NCBI GenBank assembly: GCA_964485695.1
Contig: CAZAKZ010000034.1
Span: 1 to 43,817, forward strand
Direction of reading: 5' to 3'
Source of the DNA: CAZAKZ01 sp964485695
Lineage (GTDB): Bacteria > Planctomycetota > JAFGQW01
DNA length: 43,817 bases
The notes under the pieces were generated by a model. That model saw only the letters and a program-made list of their open reading frames with translations, had not been told where the DNA came from and did no database searches. Shown one piece after another: positions 34,639-43,734 of the stretch. Made by a program: the position numbers and the translations under genes. How positions within the stretch are numbered: the first letter of the stretch is position 1; the number at the start of each line of letters is the position of its first letter.

Positions 34639-36150
34639 TCAAAGCACGATTCCCCACACCGCCCCGCCCATGAAGTACATGGCGAGGACGATGATGATCA
34701 TGCCGAGGACGTTCAGGGCCAGACCGGTCCGGGCCATGTGGACGATCCTGAGCCGGCCGGTGCCGAAGACGATGGCGTTGGGGGGGGTGGCCACGGGCAT
34801 CATGAAAGCGCAGGAGCAGGACAGGGTCACGGGCACCATGAGGAAGAGAGGATTCACATCGATGTTCACGGCGAGACCGGCCATGACGGGCAGGATCATC
34901 TCGGTGGTTGCGGTGTTGGATGTCAGCTCCGTGAGAAACGAGATGGTGAGACAGACGATGGCGATGAGGAGATAGGGGTTCAGAGTGCCCAGGCCCTTGA
35001 GCTGTTCCCCCAGCCAGTTGGATAGGCCGCTCTGAGTGAAGGCGGCGGCCAGGGCGAATCCGCCGCCAAAGAGCAGCACGATGTTCCACGGCAACCGAGC
35101 GGCCGTTTCCCAGTCCATGATCCGGGCTGCTGTCCTCCGTCCGGCGGGAAGGAAGAAGAGGGGCACGGCCATGGCGATGGCCACGGTACCGTCATTGAGG
35201 TAGTACGGACGCGCCAGCAAGCTCGACCACCCTGGAATCCGGAGGCCTCCGATGGTGACGCCCGATCGCGTGAGCCAGAGGAGCACCAGGAGAAAGAAAT
35301 CCACCAGCACCACCCACTCGGCGAAGGAGAGGGGCCCGAGTTCCCGAACCTGCTTCCGGATCACGTCCTTCTCGATGGCCAGGCCGCCCTTTCGAGGCAC
35401 GTAGAGTCGTGAGAGGAAGAACCAGGCCGAGACCAGGAAGACCACAGAGATGGGAAAAGCGAAGGAGAACCAGGTGGTGAAAGTGATCTCGGGGGCCTCG
35501 GGGAACTGGATCTCGTAGATCCGCGTGAAAGATAGGTTGGGCGGCGTGCCCACGAGAGTGGAAATCCCCCCGATGGAAGCGCTGTAGGCCACGCCCAGGA
35601 GCAACGCTACGGAGAACCGGCGTGCCATCTTCGGATCCGAACCGGCTTCGATCTTCAGAATCAGCGCGAACACAATGGTCACCATCATCATGGTGGCCGC
35701 CGTGTTGGAGATCCACATGGAGAGGAAGGCCGTGGCCACCATGAATCCGAGGAGAATGTGACGGGGACGGTTTCCGAACAGCAGGAGGATGCGCAGCGCG
35801 ATCCGCCGGTGCAGGTTCCACCGTTCCATGGCCAGCGCCACGATGAATCCGCCGATGAAGAGGAAGATGACGTGATTGAAGTACTGTGACGCGACCGCCT
35901 TTCCGTTCATGATCCCCAGGTAGGGGAACAATACCACGGGAAGGAGTGCGGTGGCGGCCAGAGGAATCGCCTCGGTGATCCACCACACCGCCATGACCAC
36001 GGCCACGGCGGCCGTGGCGGTCACGGTCGGCCTTCCCGGCTCCAGGTCGAGGAAGAGCAGCACGGAGAGACCCGCCAGGGCGCCGGCCGCCAGGCCCGTG
36101 TACCGGAAAAGGTCGCCGGCTTGCGGCGGTCTGTTGGCGCTATCTTCCAC
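34639..36150 (-). CDS. DASS-family (SLC13) anion:sodium symporter
   Basis: The 503-residue protein has about 11-12 membrane helices and the two SNT motifs that form the sodium and carboxylate sites of divalent anion:sodium symporters (ISNTAATMMM at about 148-150, LTSNTATTEM at about 411-413). Related proteins import succinate, citrate, sulfate or similar anions; the specific substrate cannot be told. The start is taken as GTG at 36150 with GAGGA about 7 nt upstream; a longer frame to 36285 would add a polar, non-conserved 45-residue extension that reaches into the divergent promoter region. The gene is divergent from the aminopeptidase gene and convergent with the FG-GAP gene. Confidence 0.88.
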   Translation of the reverse strand: MEDSANRPPQAGDLFRYTGLAAGALAGLSVLLFLDLEPGRPTVTATAAVAVVMAVWWITEAIPLAATALLPVVLFPYLGIMNGKAVASQYFNHVIFLFIGGFIVALAMERWNLHRRIALRILLLFGNRPRHILLGFMVATAFLSMWISNTAATMMMVTIVFALILKIEAGSDPKMARRFSVALLLGVAYSASIGGISTLVGTPPNLSFTRIYEIQFPEAPEITFTTWFSFAFPISVVFLVSAWFFLSRLYVPRKGGLAIEKDVIRKQVRELGPLSFAEWVVLVDFFLLVLLWLTRSGVTIGGLRIPGWSSLLARPYYLNDGTVAIAMAVPLFFLPAGRRTAARIMDWETAARLPWNIVLLFGGGFALAAAFTQSGLSNWLGEQLKGLGTLNPYLLIAIVCLTISFLTELTSNTATTEMILPVMAGLAVNIDVNPLFLMVPVTLSCSCAFMMPVATPPNAIVFGTGRLRIVHMARTGLALNVLGMIIIVLAMYFMGGAVWGIVL

Positions 36151-36321
36151 GCGGGCTTCCTCGGATGTCCTTCCTTGCGAGAGGGGGATACTATCCTCCC
36201 TTCGCGTCCAGGTCAAAGGGTTCGTGGTTCCGCCTCGACCTTCCCATTCAGGATCGGAGTGGATAGAATCCCCGGTCACATTCACATATAGAAATCGATT
36301 TCGCTATTACTGGAGCCAGCC

Positions 36322-37362
36322 ATGTTCGATGCCTCGAGAACCCTACTGTGTTCCCTGGTCCTGCTTCTCGGCCTGGTCGTGTCCGGTGCGGCGCAGGAGA
36401 AGAAGCCCCCGTCTCCGTTCTTTCCGCCCCTCAAGGCCGCCAGGACGGGCATGCTGAAGGTCTCCAGCCTTCACGACATCTACTGGGAAACCAGCGGAAA
36501 TCCGAAGGGTATCCCGGTGTTCGTGCTTCATGGCGGCCCGGGTGTGGGATCCTCGCCCTCCATGCGTTCGTTCTTCGATCCCGAACGCTACCACATCATC
36601 CAGTTCGACCAGCGCGGCTGCGGAAAATCCAGGCCGTATTTCGAGTGGCGGGAGAACACCACCATGAATCTCATGGATGACATCAACAGGCTCCGCGACC
36701 ACCTCCGCATCAAGGGCAAGGCGGTGCTATGGGGCCTCTCCTGGGGCACGACCCTGGCCCTGGCCTATTCGCAAGCGTTTCCCGAAAACGTCTCCGGCCT
36801 CATCCTCATCGGCGTCTTCACCGGCCGGAAGTGCGAGATCGACCATCTCTACCACGGCGGTGCGGGCAAGTTCTACCCGGAGAACTTCCGGCGGTTGCAG
36901 TCCGTGATTCCGGAACCCGGGCGTCTGGATTATCCCAGGCAGCTCTTCGAGGTCATCACCGGCGAGGACAAGGCGGCCCAGGAACGGGCCATCGAGATCT
37001 TCGCCCTCTACGAGGTGCGCATGGTGTCGGTAACCATGACCGAGGAGCGGGCCCGGGCGGCCGTGCTGCGCCAGAACATGGCCGCCTTCGCCCTCCTCGA
37101 GAACTACTACATGATGCACGGCTGCTTCTTGAAGGAGGGACAGCTACTCCGAGACGCGGGCCGCATCGCCCACATTCCGGCCTGCATCGTGGCCGGCCGC
37201 ATCGACATGGTGACGCCGCCGGCCGCGGCGTATACCCTTGCGAGCAAGCTGAAGAAGGTGAAGCTCCGCATCGTGCCCGGCGCCGGCCATAACGACAGAG
37301 CCGTCTTCGAGGCGGCGGTGAAGGGTGGAGCCTGGGTGGCGGATCAGGTGGAGGGGAAGTAG
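36322..37362 (+). CDS. pip: Exported prolyl aminopeptidase (peptidase family S33)
   Basis: The 346-residue alpha/beta-hydrolase has the oxyanion motif HGGPG (70-74), FDQRGCGKS (95-103), and the nucleophile elbow GLSWG with Ser140, with Asp295 in GRIDMVTPP and His323 in GAGHND completing the triad. The TTMNLMDDI segment is typical of proline iminopeptidases, which release N-terminal proline from peptides. Unlike the usual cytoplasmic enzyme, it has an N-terminal hydrophobic signal (about 7-24, ending SGAAQ), so it is probably periplasmic. TGGAG sits 6 nt before the ATG. Tripeptidyl aminopeptidase or another S33 activity remains possible. It is convergent with the large CotH gene 16 bp away. 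Confidence 0.82.
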   Translation: MFDASRTLLCSLVLLLGLVVSGAAQEKKPPSPFFPPLKAARTGMLKVSSLHDIYWETSGNPKGIPVFVLHGGPGVGSSPSMRSFFDPERYHIIQFDQRGCGKSRPYFEWRENTTMNLMDDINRLRDHLRIKGKAVLWGLSWGTTLALAYSQAFPENVSGLILIGVFTGRKCEIDHLYHGGAGKFYPENFRRLQSVIPEPGRLDYPRQLFEVITGEDKAAQERAIEIFALYEVRMVSVTMTEERARAAVLRQNMAAFALLENYYMMHGCFLKEGQLLRDAGRIAHIPACIVAGRIDMVTPPAAAYTLASKLKKVKLRIVPGAGHNDRAVFEAAVKGGAWVADQVEGK

Positions 37363-37378
37363 AGATTCGCGACCGGTG

Positions 37379-40300
37379 CTACTTGCCGATACGGACGATC
37401 AAGCCGCCGCTGAGCAACGGGCTGGAACCCATGAAGGCCACGGCCTGGCTGTAGAGGCGCAGGCCGATGAGTTTGGAGAGCTGGGGTAGTTGCACAACCA
37501 CGGTGGCGCTTCCCTGGGGATTGACGGGAAACGGTAGGAAAAAGAGGCCGAGCGGGTTTACCAGCACGGTGCCCACCCCGGGTATCTTCAGGTTCTGTGG
37601 ATTGGTCGAAACGGCCAGGTAGCCGCCGGTGGAGGGCGGTGCCTGGGTGATCTCGAACGTTGCATTGCCGCCGATCCGTGGCGTGCCGCTTCCCGCAAGG
37701 GCGGGGCGCGGGGGGATGGGAACGAGGCCGCGGTACTCCAGGTAACCCCCGGCTGCGGCCGGGCTGTTCTCGCCACGGGGGGTAGGCGTAGGAAATGTCA
37801 CCCACACTTCCAAGCTGGTTGGCAGGCGGCCGGTGGTGACGTCGGTAAACTGACCGGAATAAGTCACCGCATCGAGGAGCGTGATTCCGTCGCGGTCAAA
37901 GAGTCCAATCTCCTCCCCCGAGGCACTGAGGTTGAAGGATGCGTGGAGCGGGCCCTCCAGGACCTCGCCGTCAGCCCAGATGAGCAGCGTCCCTCCGGGA
38001 GGGATCGACGTGTTGGCGGGGATGCGCCATTTGACGGGATTATTGAGGTTGTCCGTGAGGAAGAGGCCCCCAACGGCTACAGCCGTGGCGCCGGGATTCA
38101 AGAGCTCGATCCAATCCTCGTGCTCGTTCTTTTCATCGCGAATGCCCTGCGTGTTGTCGGCAAGGAATTCATTGATCCAGACGGGCTTCTGGATTGCAGG
38201 GTTCAGCACCGTGTAGTCCAGGGTATTTTTCGGAGCATTTCGCGGGTAGGTGACCATACGGTTTCCGCTGTCCATCGCCTGGAAGTAGTAGTGGACACGT
38301 GTCCTTGCTCCATGACCAGGGATGGCGACGCCGAAAACGCCGTCACCGGCAAAGCCGTCGCCGTGGCGGCCGTCGTCGAACATGGCGGTCAACTGGTAGC
38401 CGCTACCGGCGTTGTAAAGGAGGACCACCGATTTCAGACCGCCATCATCCTCCGCCCTGATGGTAATGGTGACCGCCTCGCTCGGGCGCGGCGCATTCGG
38501 AATGCGCCCGGCACAGGAGAGTCGCGGGGGCAGGTTTCCACCCACCTGGTTGGCCGTGAGCGGCGTCGGAAGCGCGGAAACATAGAAGAAGGCGTGGCCG
38601 TCGGCTGTGCGACCAAAGCTCAGGTCACGGTCGATGGCGCCATAGTGGATGACGTCGATGAGGGTTTTCCCGTCGGTGTCGAAGAGGCCCACCTCTTCTC
38701 CATCATCCGAAAGCTTGAAGGTAGCGTGGAGTCTGCCTTCGCCGGGTTCATTATCAGCCCAGACCAGCAGGCGGCCACCGGCTGGAATGGTAGTGTTTGC
38801 AGGGATCTTCCATTTCGTCGGCGTTCCCAGGTCATCGGTCAAGTACATGCCGTCCGCCTTCACCGCCTGAAGGCCGGGATTGAAGAGTTCGATCCAATCA
38901 TCATTGTCGCCGACCTCGTCCTTGATTGTGGTCTTGTTGTCGGCCATCAGCTCGTTGATGAGGATCCGGGGACCTGAAAACGGCTTGTAGGTGGGTATTG
39001 CATTCTTGAAGTAGGCGATGCGGAGAGGACTGAAGAGCTTCAGGGTGCTGGAGCCGAGGTGGAAATAGGTGTTCGACTCCCACCCCCACTTGAGGACATC
39101 GGCTTCCCCGACGGACCGGACCTCGAAGGCAGCCTGGTTGATTCGGTAGCCAAGAGCGCCGGGGGCACAGAGGCCGCCGGTGAGGGCTTCCAGCTTTTCC
39201 ACGTATTTCCAGCGGAAAAGGGGCACGTCGAGCATGCGAGTGAGGAGTTGATTGGAGTACCCCGACCGTGGGCTGTACAGGGTTCCGTGGTCGAGGGGGA
39301 CGTCTGTTCTCAGGGAGATGGTGTAGCCGTTGTTCCCGAGCGCCTGGTCCTGATCCCAGGGAAACAATTCCCAGCGATCGAGATCGTGGTGGTGGGCCAG
39401 GTAATAATTGACATGGACACTGTCCCAGCAACACAGCCAGTTCATCACTGCTTGTTGGCTGAGATATGAATCGATGTCCAGGACATCGGCAATGGCGTGA
39501 GCAAAGTCGGCGTTCTTCGTGTTGTTGATCACAGTGATGAAAGTGATCAGATCGTCGTGGCCCTTGGCGGTGTTTGTCTTCTTCGTGTAGAGGGTCTCGT
39601 ACGCCTGGCGGTTGGGTGCTGTATGCAGGGTGCCGCCTGTTGCCTCGTAGAGGGAACCGTTTTTGTCACGGCCGTTCAATTCCAGAAAGGACTCATCCAC
39701 TTCTTCGACCTCGGTATACAGGCCGAGTTCCTCGCCGTTCAGGATGAGATGGACAAATCGAGCCTTCGGTGCCATGACTCCCGCGGCGTCGAAGAGATCG
39801 AAGGCCAGCTTCTCCCGGATACAGAATATATCCATGAAGCCGGCCTTGAGATTGATCTCCCGCCGGGTCTCGAATCCGGGGTGGCCGAAATCCACCTTCC
39901 AGTTCTTCTTGGCAAAGTTGCGGGAGGTGATGCCTCGGTATCTGACCCGGACGGGGAACGACTTGCCCATGTAGGTGAATGTGGCGGGGACCTTCGCGTC
40001 GGACCAGGAGTCGGCGTTCAGTACCTTCAGCACTTCGGGATCGATGGTGAGGTGGTAGTTGCGGATGCCAGGCGCCTCCAGGCCGCGGGGTGTGGCAGAG
40101 GCGATTGCGGAGGAGGAGCCGATGTTGCCATAGACGTCAAAGGGTATCAGCCTGTAGTGGTAGGCCTTTCCAGCCTCGGCGGTGTGGTCGAGGTAAAATG
40201 CGGGGCTCACCCTCGTGGTGTGAAGGGTGTTGAAAGTGCTGGAGCCGCTCGGAGCCCGCAGGATGTGCACACCCCTGTAGTCGTTGTCCAGTGGCGGATC

Positions 40301-40954
40301 CCAGGTCAGGATGTTGCGGCCGAATCCGGGGCGAACCTCGAAGTTCACGGGGGGCGGCGGCCCGGTTTGGTCCGGAGTGCGCTGGAGTATGTGGATACCG
40401 GCGAGGATGGGCTCACCCAATCCGGGCGTGAACGCCACATCGAGGCGGCCGTCCTTGACCTCTGTATGGAACCGTATCTTGAGAGCGTAGTTGTTGCCCC
40501 CCTCGGCAGCGATGTCGAGACCCTTCTCGACCAGCTTCCCCTCCGCAACGATCTTGAATATGCGGAGCCCCGGGCCTTCGCCACCTCCTTTCTTGTAGCA
40601 CTCGGGAACCTCGGCAAAGCCGAGGGTGACGACATAGGAACCCGCAGGACACTCGAACCTGTAAGCAGAGAGGCCCACCCGGCTCGGGCGATACAGGCCA
40701 CCGGGCTCTCGGCCGCCCACGGCCAGGAATTTGCAGCCTTCATGGACACGGCCGCCTACGAAACCCGCCGTTACTCCAGGTGGTGCGTATGCCTGATCGG
40801 CATCATACACCACGCCCGAGCTCGTGATGGCTGCGCCTCCAGCGTTGAAGCCCTTGCTGTACTGGGCTGGACTCCAGTTCGAGAGGAGGAGTATCGAGAT
40901 GGCTGCAAAGACCAGGTAGAGGAGGGCCCGACAAGCGGATACCTTGACGTTCAT
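37379..40954 (-). CDS. Large secreted protein: malectin-like, CotH kinase and two lamin-tail domains
   Basis: The 1191-residue protein begins with a signal peptide (residues 1-31, ending WSPAQ). A malectin-like carbohydrate-binding domain (about 32-190: FNAGG, FVGG) is followed by a fibronectin-III-like domain (about 200-292). A CotH-type kinase domain follows (about 300-640), with VRYRGITSRNF and LFPWDQDQALGNN near 531-540 carrying the proposed metal-binding aspartates. Two lamin-tail domains (about 662-795 and 925-1060) each show NE-[LF]-x-AD, DWIEL-x-NPG and LL-[IV]-WAD. The final 100 residues resemble the C-terminal module of other secreted proteins in the window. It is a larger relative of the product at 14362-16746. 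A role in modifying or assembling a surface coat is inferred. Confidence 0.85.
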   Translation of the reverse strand: MNVKVSACRALLYLVFAAISILLLSNWSPAQYSKGFNAGGAAITSSGVVYDADQAYAPPGVTAGFVGGRVHEGCKFLAVGGREPGGLYRPSRVGLSAYRFECPAGSYVVTLGFAEVPECYKKGGGEGPGLRIFKIVAEGKLVEKGLDIAAEGGNNYALKIRFHTEVKDGRLDVAFTPGLGEPILAGIHILQRTPDQTGPPPPVNFEVRPGFGRNILTWDPPLDNDYRGVHILRAPSGSSTFNTLHTTRVSPAFYLDHTAEAGKAYHYRLIPFDVYGNIGSSSAIASATPRGLEAPGIRNYHLTIDPEVLKVLNADSWSDAKVPATFTYMGKSFPVRVRYRGITSRNFAKKNWKVDFGHPGFETRREINLKAGFMDIFCIREKLAFDLFDAAGVMAPKARFVHLILNGEELGLYTEVEEVDESFLELNGRDKNGSLYEATGGTLHTAPNRQAYETLYTKKTNTAKGHDDLITFITVINNTKNADFAHAIADVLDIDSYLSQQAVMNWLCCWDSVHVNYYLAHHHDLDRWELFPWDQDQALGNNGYTISLRTDVPLDHGTLYSPRSGYSNQLLTRMLDVPLFRWKYVEKLEALTGGLCAPGALGYRINQAAFEVRSVGEADVLKWGWESNTYFHLGSSTLKLFSPLRIAYFKNAIPTYKPFSGPRILINELMADNKTTIKDEVGDNDDWIELFNPGLQAVKADGMYLTDDLGTPTKWKIPANTTIPAGGRLLVWADNEPGEGRLHATFKLSDDGEEVGLFDTDGKTLIDVIHYGAIDRDLSFGRTADGHAFFYVSALPTPLTANQVGGNLPPRLSCAGRIPNAPRPSEAVTITIRAEDDGGLKSVVLLYNAGSGYQLTAMFDDGRHGDGFAGDGVFGVAIPGHGARTRVHYYFQAMDSGNRMVTYPRNAPKNTLDYTVLNPAIQKPVWINEFLADNTQGIRDEKNEHEDWIELLNPGATAVAVGGLFLTDNLNNPVKWRIPANTSIPPGGTLLIWADGEVLEGPLHASFNLSASGEEIGLFDRDGITLLDAVTYSGQFTDVTTGRLPTSLEVWVTFPTPTPRGENSPAAAGGYLEYRGLVPIPPRPALAGSGTPRIGGNATFEITQAPPSTGGYLAVSTNPQNLKIPGVGTVLVNPLGLFFLPFPVNPQGSATVVVQLPQLSKLIGLRLYSQAVAFMGSSPLLSGGLIVRIGK

Positions 40955-40989
40955 GAATGATGTCCCCTACCAGCCTTTCAGAAAACCAA

Positions 40990-41011
40990 GTGGGACGGCA
41001 CCCCGTCCCAC
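40990..41011. promoter_or_regulatory. Perfect 9-bp hairpin in the leader of the large CotH gene
   Basis: GTGGGACGG and CCGTCCCAC are perfect complements around a four-base loop, 36 bp before the ATG at 40954 on the minus strand. No T-run follows, so it is not an ordinary terminator. A consensus -10 TATAAT (minus strand, 41020-41025) lies 9 bp upstream, which would put the transcript start at or inside the hairpin. An operator is the likeliest role. The 345-bp gap 40955-41299 otherwise holds AT-rich promoter sequence and no gene. Confidence 0.45.
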
Positions 41012-41189
41012 ACGGAACAATTATAAATTAATGAGGTTGAGATTGCATGATTAATGGAACGACAGGCGCTGAAATGCCAGCCGTCTCAGGTTGACTCATG
41101 TCGTCGGATTCCCGGATCCATGCGGCGCTGACCGAGGAGAAAGTCGACCGCATTTTCTGAATTTCATTGCTCGAGGTTCTGTTTTTGGA

Positions 41190-41218
41190 TTTACGTAAAG
41201 CAAAAAAACAGATATAGT
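41190..41218 (+). promoter_or_regulatory. Predicted promoter of the secreted protein gene at 41300
   Basis: TTTACG (41190-41195) and TATAGT (41213-41218, 5 of 6 matches) are separated by 17 nt containing an A-tract. The predicted leader is about 75 nt. The surrounding 60 bp is distinctly AT-rich against the GC-rich background. Confidence 0.6.
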
Positions 41219-41299
41219 TATAGTGATTCTGTAAGTAATGGACGCCCAATGGATGCGTGAAGGATTCTATATCCTACGGTGCGCGGCCACGGAGGTGCA

Positions 41300-42682
41300 A
41301 TGAAGATTGCTCTTGTGGTTGTATTGATGTTGAGTGCCGCAGCCGCGGCGCAGGCCCCGGGTGTGCACGGCGGGCTCCTCGTGGGATTCTCCTCCACCAC
41401 TACAGGCCAGAGCCACCTGCTCCAGGTCGACGCCTTCAACCGTGGTGTCGCCTTCACCACCCGTACAGGCAGTGCCTGGCCTTACTGGGGCCAGCCCTAC
41501 GGCATGGTTACGGACACCGACAACCGCACCGTCATTGTCCCGGTTTATATCGATGCGGCGGGATCGCAGGCGGCGCTGGCGTTGTGGGATCCGCGGGGAC
41601 AGACGGTCGTGGGAACCCTGTGGTCTGGACCTGCGACCGGACCCCTTCGTGGTTCAACCGGATGGACCCTCAATTCCGACGGGCATCCCGTGACCCTCGA
41701 TCGGTTGTCCAGTCCGCGCCGCCTTGCTGAGTATGATAGATTCAAAGGGGCCTGGACCTACCATGCGATTCCCGGCTCGGTCGCCTCCTTTGCCGGAATC
41801 GCCGGTTTCCACTGGGACACGCTGAACGGGGGGTACGTGTTCGCCGGCTGGTCGGGGGGCGGTCTCGGGAAGCCGCCTGCAGCTGGACCGACAGTGCTGT
41901 ATCGGACCGGGTGGGACGGAAGCGGCAAGGTCGACCTGGCCACGGATCCGGGCGCTCTGGCCATGTTCGGTGGTGAACGGCTGGACAGCGGTGACTGGAT
42001 CTCGTCCTCCAACAATAACCAGGTAGCCTACTACAAGGTCAACGCGGCAAGCCGAGTGTGGACCCCCGGGCCGGCGACGTCCGGCCATCCTTTCGCGGAT
42101 GTTTCGGCAGAGAGGTACGCAGCCCATGGTCAGGGCTTCTTTGCCGTTCATGGCGGAACTCCGGGTGCCGTGGTCTACGTGGACCCCGCCACGGTTCCGC
42201 CCACGATCATTCCGGTCTACACCGGAACCGCCTCGACATGGCCCACGGCGCCGGCTTTGCCCCTGGAAGTGACGCCGCTCTTTCAGCGTGACCTGTCTAC
42301 TCGCCGCACAGGAAAAGCCCGGTGGGATCTGAACATCCGTCCCCGCAGCGGCTGGCTCGCCGGCAGGTTCTGCGTGGTGGCCGCCGGGCTGCAGGGGGTT
42401 GCGCCGCCCATTCAGCTTCCGGACGGCCGAGAAATCCACCTCAGCCCAGATCTCCTGACCTGGCTGACCCTGGGATGGGGTCTCCCCCCGTTTATCGTCG
42501 GGAACCGTACCATGCTGGACCTCAATGGCGAAGCAACGGCCCGCATCGACCTGACCTTGCTCGGGTCCGCCGCCAACGGTACCGTCATCCATTTTGCCGG
42601 AGTGGTGCTGGATCAGGCCGCGCCGAACGGCATCGCCTGGGTCCTCGAGCCCTGGGCGTTCGTTGTCAACGTGCTTCCATGA
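41300..42682 (+). CDS. Secreted protein of unknown function with shared C-terminal module
   Basis: The ATG at 41300 is preceded by GGAGGT at 3 nt and gives a clear signal peptide (residues 1-18, ending AAAAAQA). The 460-residue product has no recognised catalytic motif. Its body is rich in Gly, Thr and Trp, with short propeller-like units (QVDAFNRG, EYDRFKG). The last 90 residues have the module shared with 5527-6789 and 7046-8362: LPDGREIHL, then GNRTMLDLNGEATARIDLTLLG, then VVLDQAAPNGI. An extracytoplasmic location is inferred. A long perfect hairpin follows its stop codon. Confidence 0.78.
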   Translation: MKIALVVVLMLSAAAAAQAPGVHGGLLVGFSSTTTGQSHLLQVDAFNRGVAFTTRTGSAWPYWGQPYGMVTDTDNRTVIVPVYIDAAGSQAALALWDPRGQTVVGTLWSGPATGPLRGSTGWTLNSDGHPVTLDRLSSPRRLAEYDRFKGAWTYHAIPGSVASFAGIAGFHWDTLNGGYVFAGWSGGGLGKPPAAGPTVLYRTGWDGSGKVDLATDPGALAMFGGERLDSGDWISSSNNNQVAYYKVNAASRVWTPGPATSGHPFADVSAERYAAHGQGFFAVHGGTPGAVVYVDPATVPPTIIPVYTGTASTWPTAPALPLEVTPLFQRDLSTRRTGKARWDLNIRPRSGWLAGRFCVVAAGLQGVAPPIQLPDGREIHLSPDLLTWLTLGWGLPPFIVGNRTMLDLNGEATARIDLTLLGSAANGTVIHFAGVVLDQAAPNGIAWVLEPWAFVVNVLP

Positions 42683-42710
42683 CAGCACGTTAATAGCCCG
42701 CTGAAGCACG

Positions 42711-42742
42711 ACGGGCCGCCCTTGGGCTGGAGGGCGGCCCGT
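42711..42742. terminator. Bidirectional hairpin between convergent genes
   Basis: A perfect 12-bp stem, ACGGGCCGCCCT with AGGGCGGCCCGT, encloses an 8-base loop and lies between the stops of the convergent genes ending at 42682 and 42757. No U-tract follows on either strand, so it may act as a stabilising 3' hairpin or a U-less terminator for both transcripts. Confidence 0.6.
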
Positions 42743-42756
42743 GACAGGATCGGGAA

Positions 42757-43734
42757 CTACGACGTGATGGCGATGGTCTCGGTCGGGCTGATGGACTTGA
42801 TGCTGGACGGGGCCTTCGCATCGATGGTGACGAAGGCGCTGAAAAACTTGACGCCCACGAGGGCCGGCAGGTTGGGGATGTCGATGGAGCCTGTGCCCTT
42901 GCCGTGGGCGTCCAGGAAACCGGCGTAGTTCTTGAAGACCATGGGCAGGTAGCCGTTCACGGTGACATCCAGCAAGGCATCGAGGCTGAGGCCCAGCTGC
43001 CGGGTGTCGATGGGGATGGGGCCGGTGCCCAGGGAGGAGCCGATCTGGTAGGGCAGGCCGCCGTCGGCGGGCGCCGAGAGATTCAGGGTCACCGTACCGC
43101 CGGGATTGGGCTTGCCCGAGGCGAAGATGCTGACGACAGACACGGTGAACCGGGTCTTCAGGCCGGCGAGGCGATCGCTGCCCGACTGCTGCGTGGCGTT
43201 GTAGTTCTAGTAGGCCCAGCTCCAGTGGATGGGGGCGGAGCGGAACCGGCCCTGTGACCCGGCCGTTCTGGTCGTCTTGCCGCCCTGGTACCGGATATCG
43301 ACCACAAGATAGTCGGTGCCGTTGTAGGCGAACGAACCGGTCAAGCCCATGGGGGCCCACGTACCCACGGTGGTGGGAAAACTGATGGAGCCGTCGTAGC
43401 AGGTGACCGGGCTGGGAATGTTCAGGTCCATCAACGGGTTCAGGGTGCCCGTCGTGACGTGGCTCATTCTCACCTGGAGCTGGGTGGCCGAGAAGGAGCC
43501 CGTGTAGTTGGCGGCAAAGGAGAGTTCGGTGATGACAAAGGCCTTGTTGCCGAGCTGAGTCGGGGAGTAGAGCGCCTGATACCGGATGGCCCCGGTGATG
43601 GCGGACCATTCAGCCCAGAAGGGGATGGCGTTGGAGCCTCCCGTGCTCGGGTTGCTGTCCGGCACGTAGACCTCATCGGCCAGGGCCGTGCCGGACACTG
43701 CCAGGACCAGGGAGAGGAGGAGGAGGGCACGCAT
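42757..43734 (-). pseudogene. Secreted protein gene interrupted by an in-frame UAG
   Basis: The ATG at 43734 has AAAGGA 7 nt upstream and starts a signal peptide (residues 1-19, ending TALAD). The frame runs 175 codons to TAG at 43207-43209 and then continues in the same frame for another 149 codons to the stop at 42757. The part after the TAG keeps the style of the shared C-terminal module (KPNPGGTVTLNL, then NGYLPMVFKN, then GFLDAHGKGTGSIDIP, then a strand ending ETIAI). It has no start or Shine-Dalgarno of its own. The whole therefore looks like one gene of 325 codons with a nonsense mutation. Truncation at Tyr175, readthrough, or a sequence error are all possible. Function unknown. Confidence 0.65.

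Noticed and set aside
36151..36285. 45-residue N-terminal extension of the DASS transporter
   Set aside because: It is polar and unlike DASS N-termini, and the GTG at 36150 has a better ribosome-binding site; the longer frame would also occupy the divergent promoter region.
36281..36310. TTCACA-18-TATTAC as the promoter of the aminopeptidase gene
   Set aside because: It would place the transcript start only a few bases before the ATG, downstream of the apparent Shine-Dalgarno.
43207..43209. Pyrrolysine at the in-frame UAG
   Set aside because: UAG ends other genes in the window, the protein is not of a methylamine methyltransferase type, and no pyl gene is visible; a nonsense mutation is simpler.
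41654..43609. 651-codon minus-strand frame near the end of the window
   Set aside because: It runs across the bidirectional hairpin and over two supported genes in other frames, with no recognisable domain.
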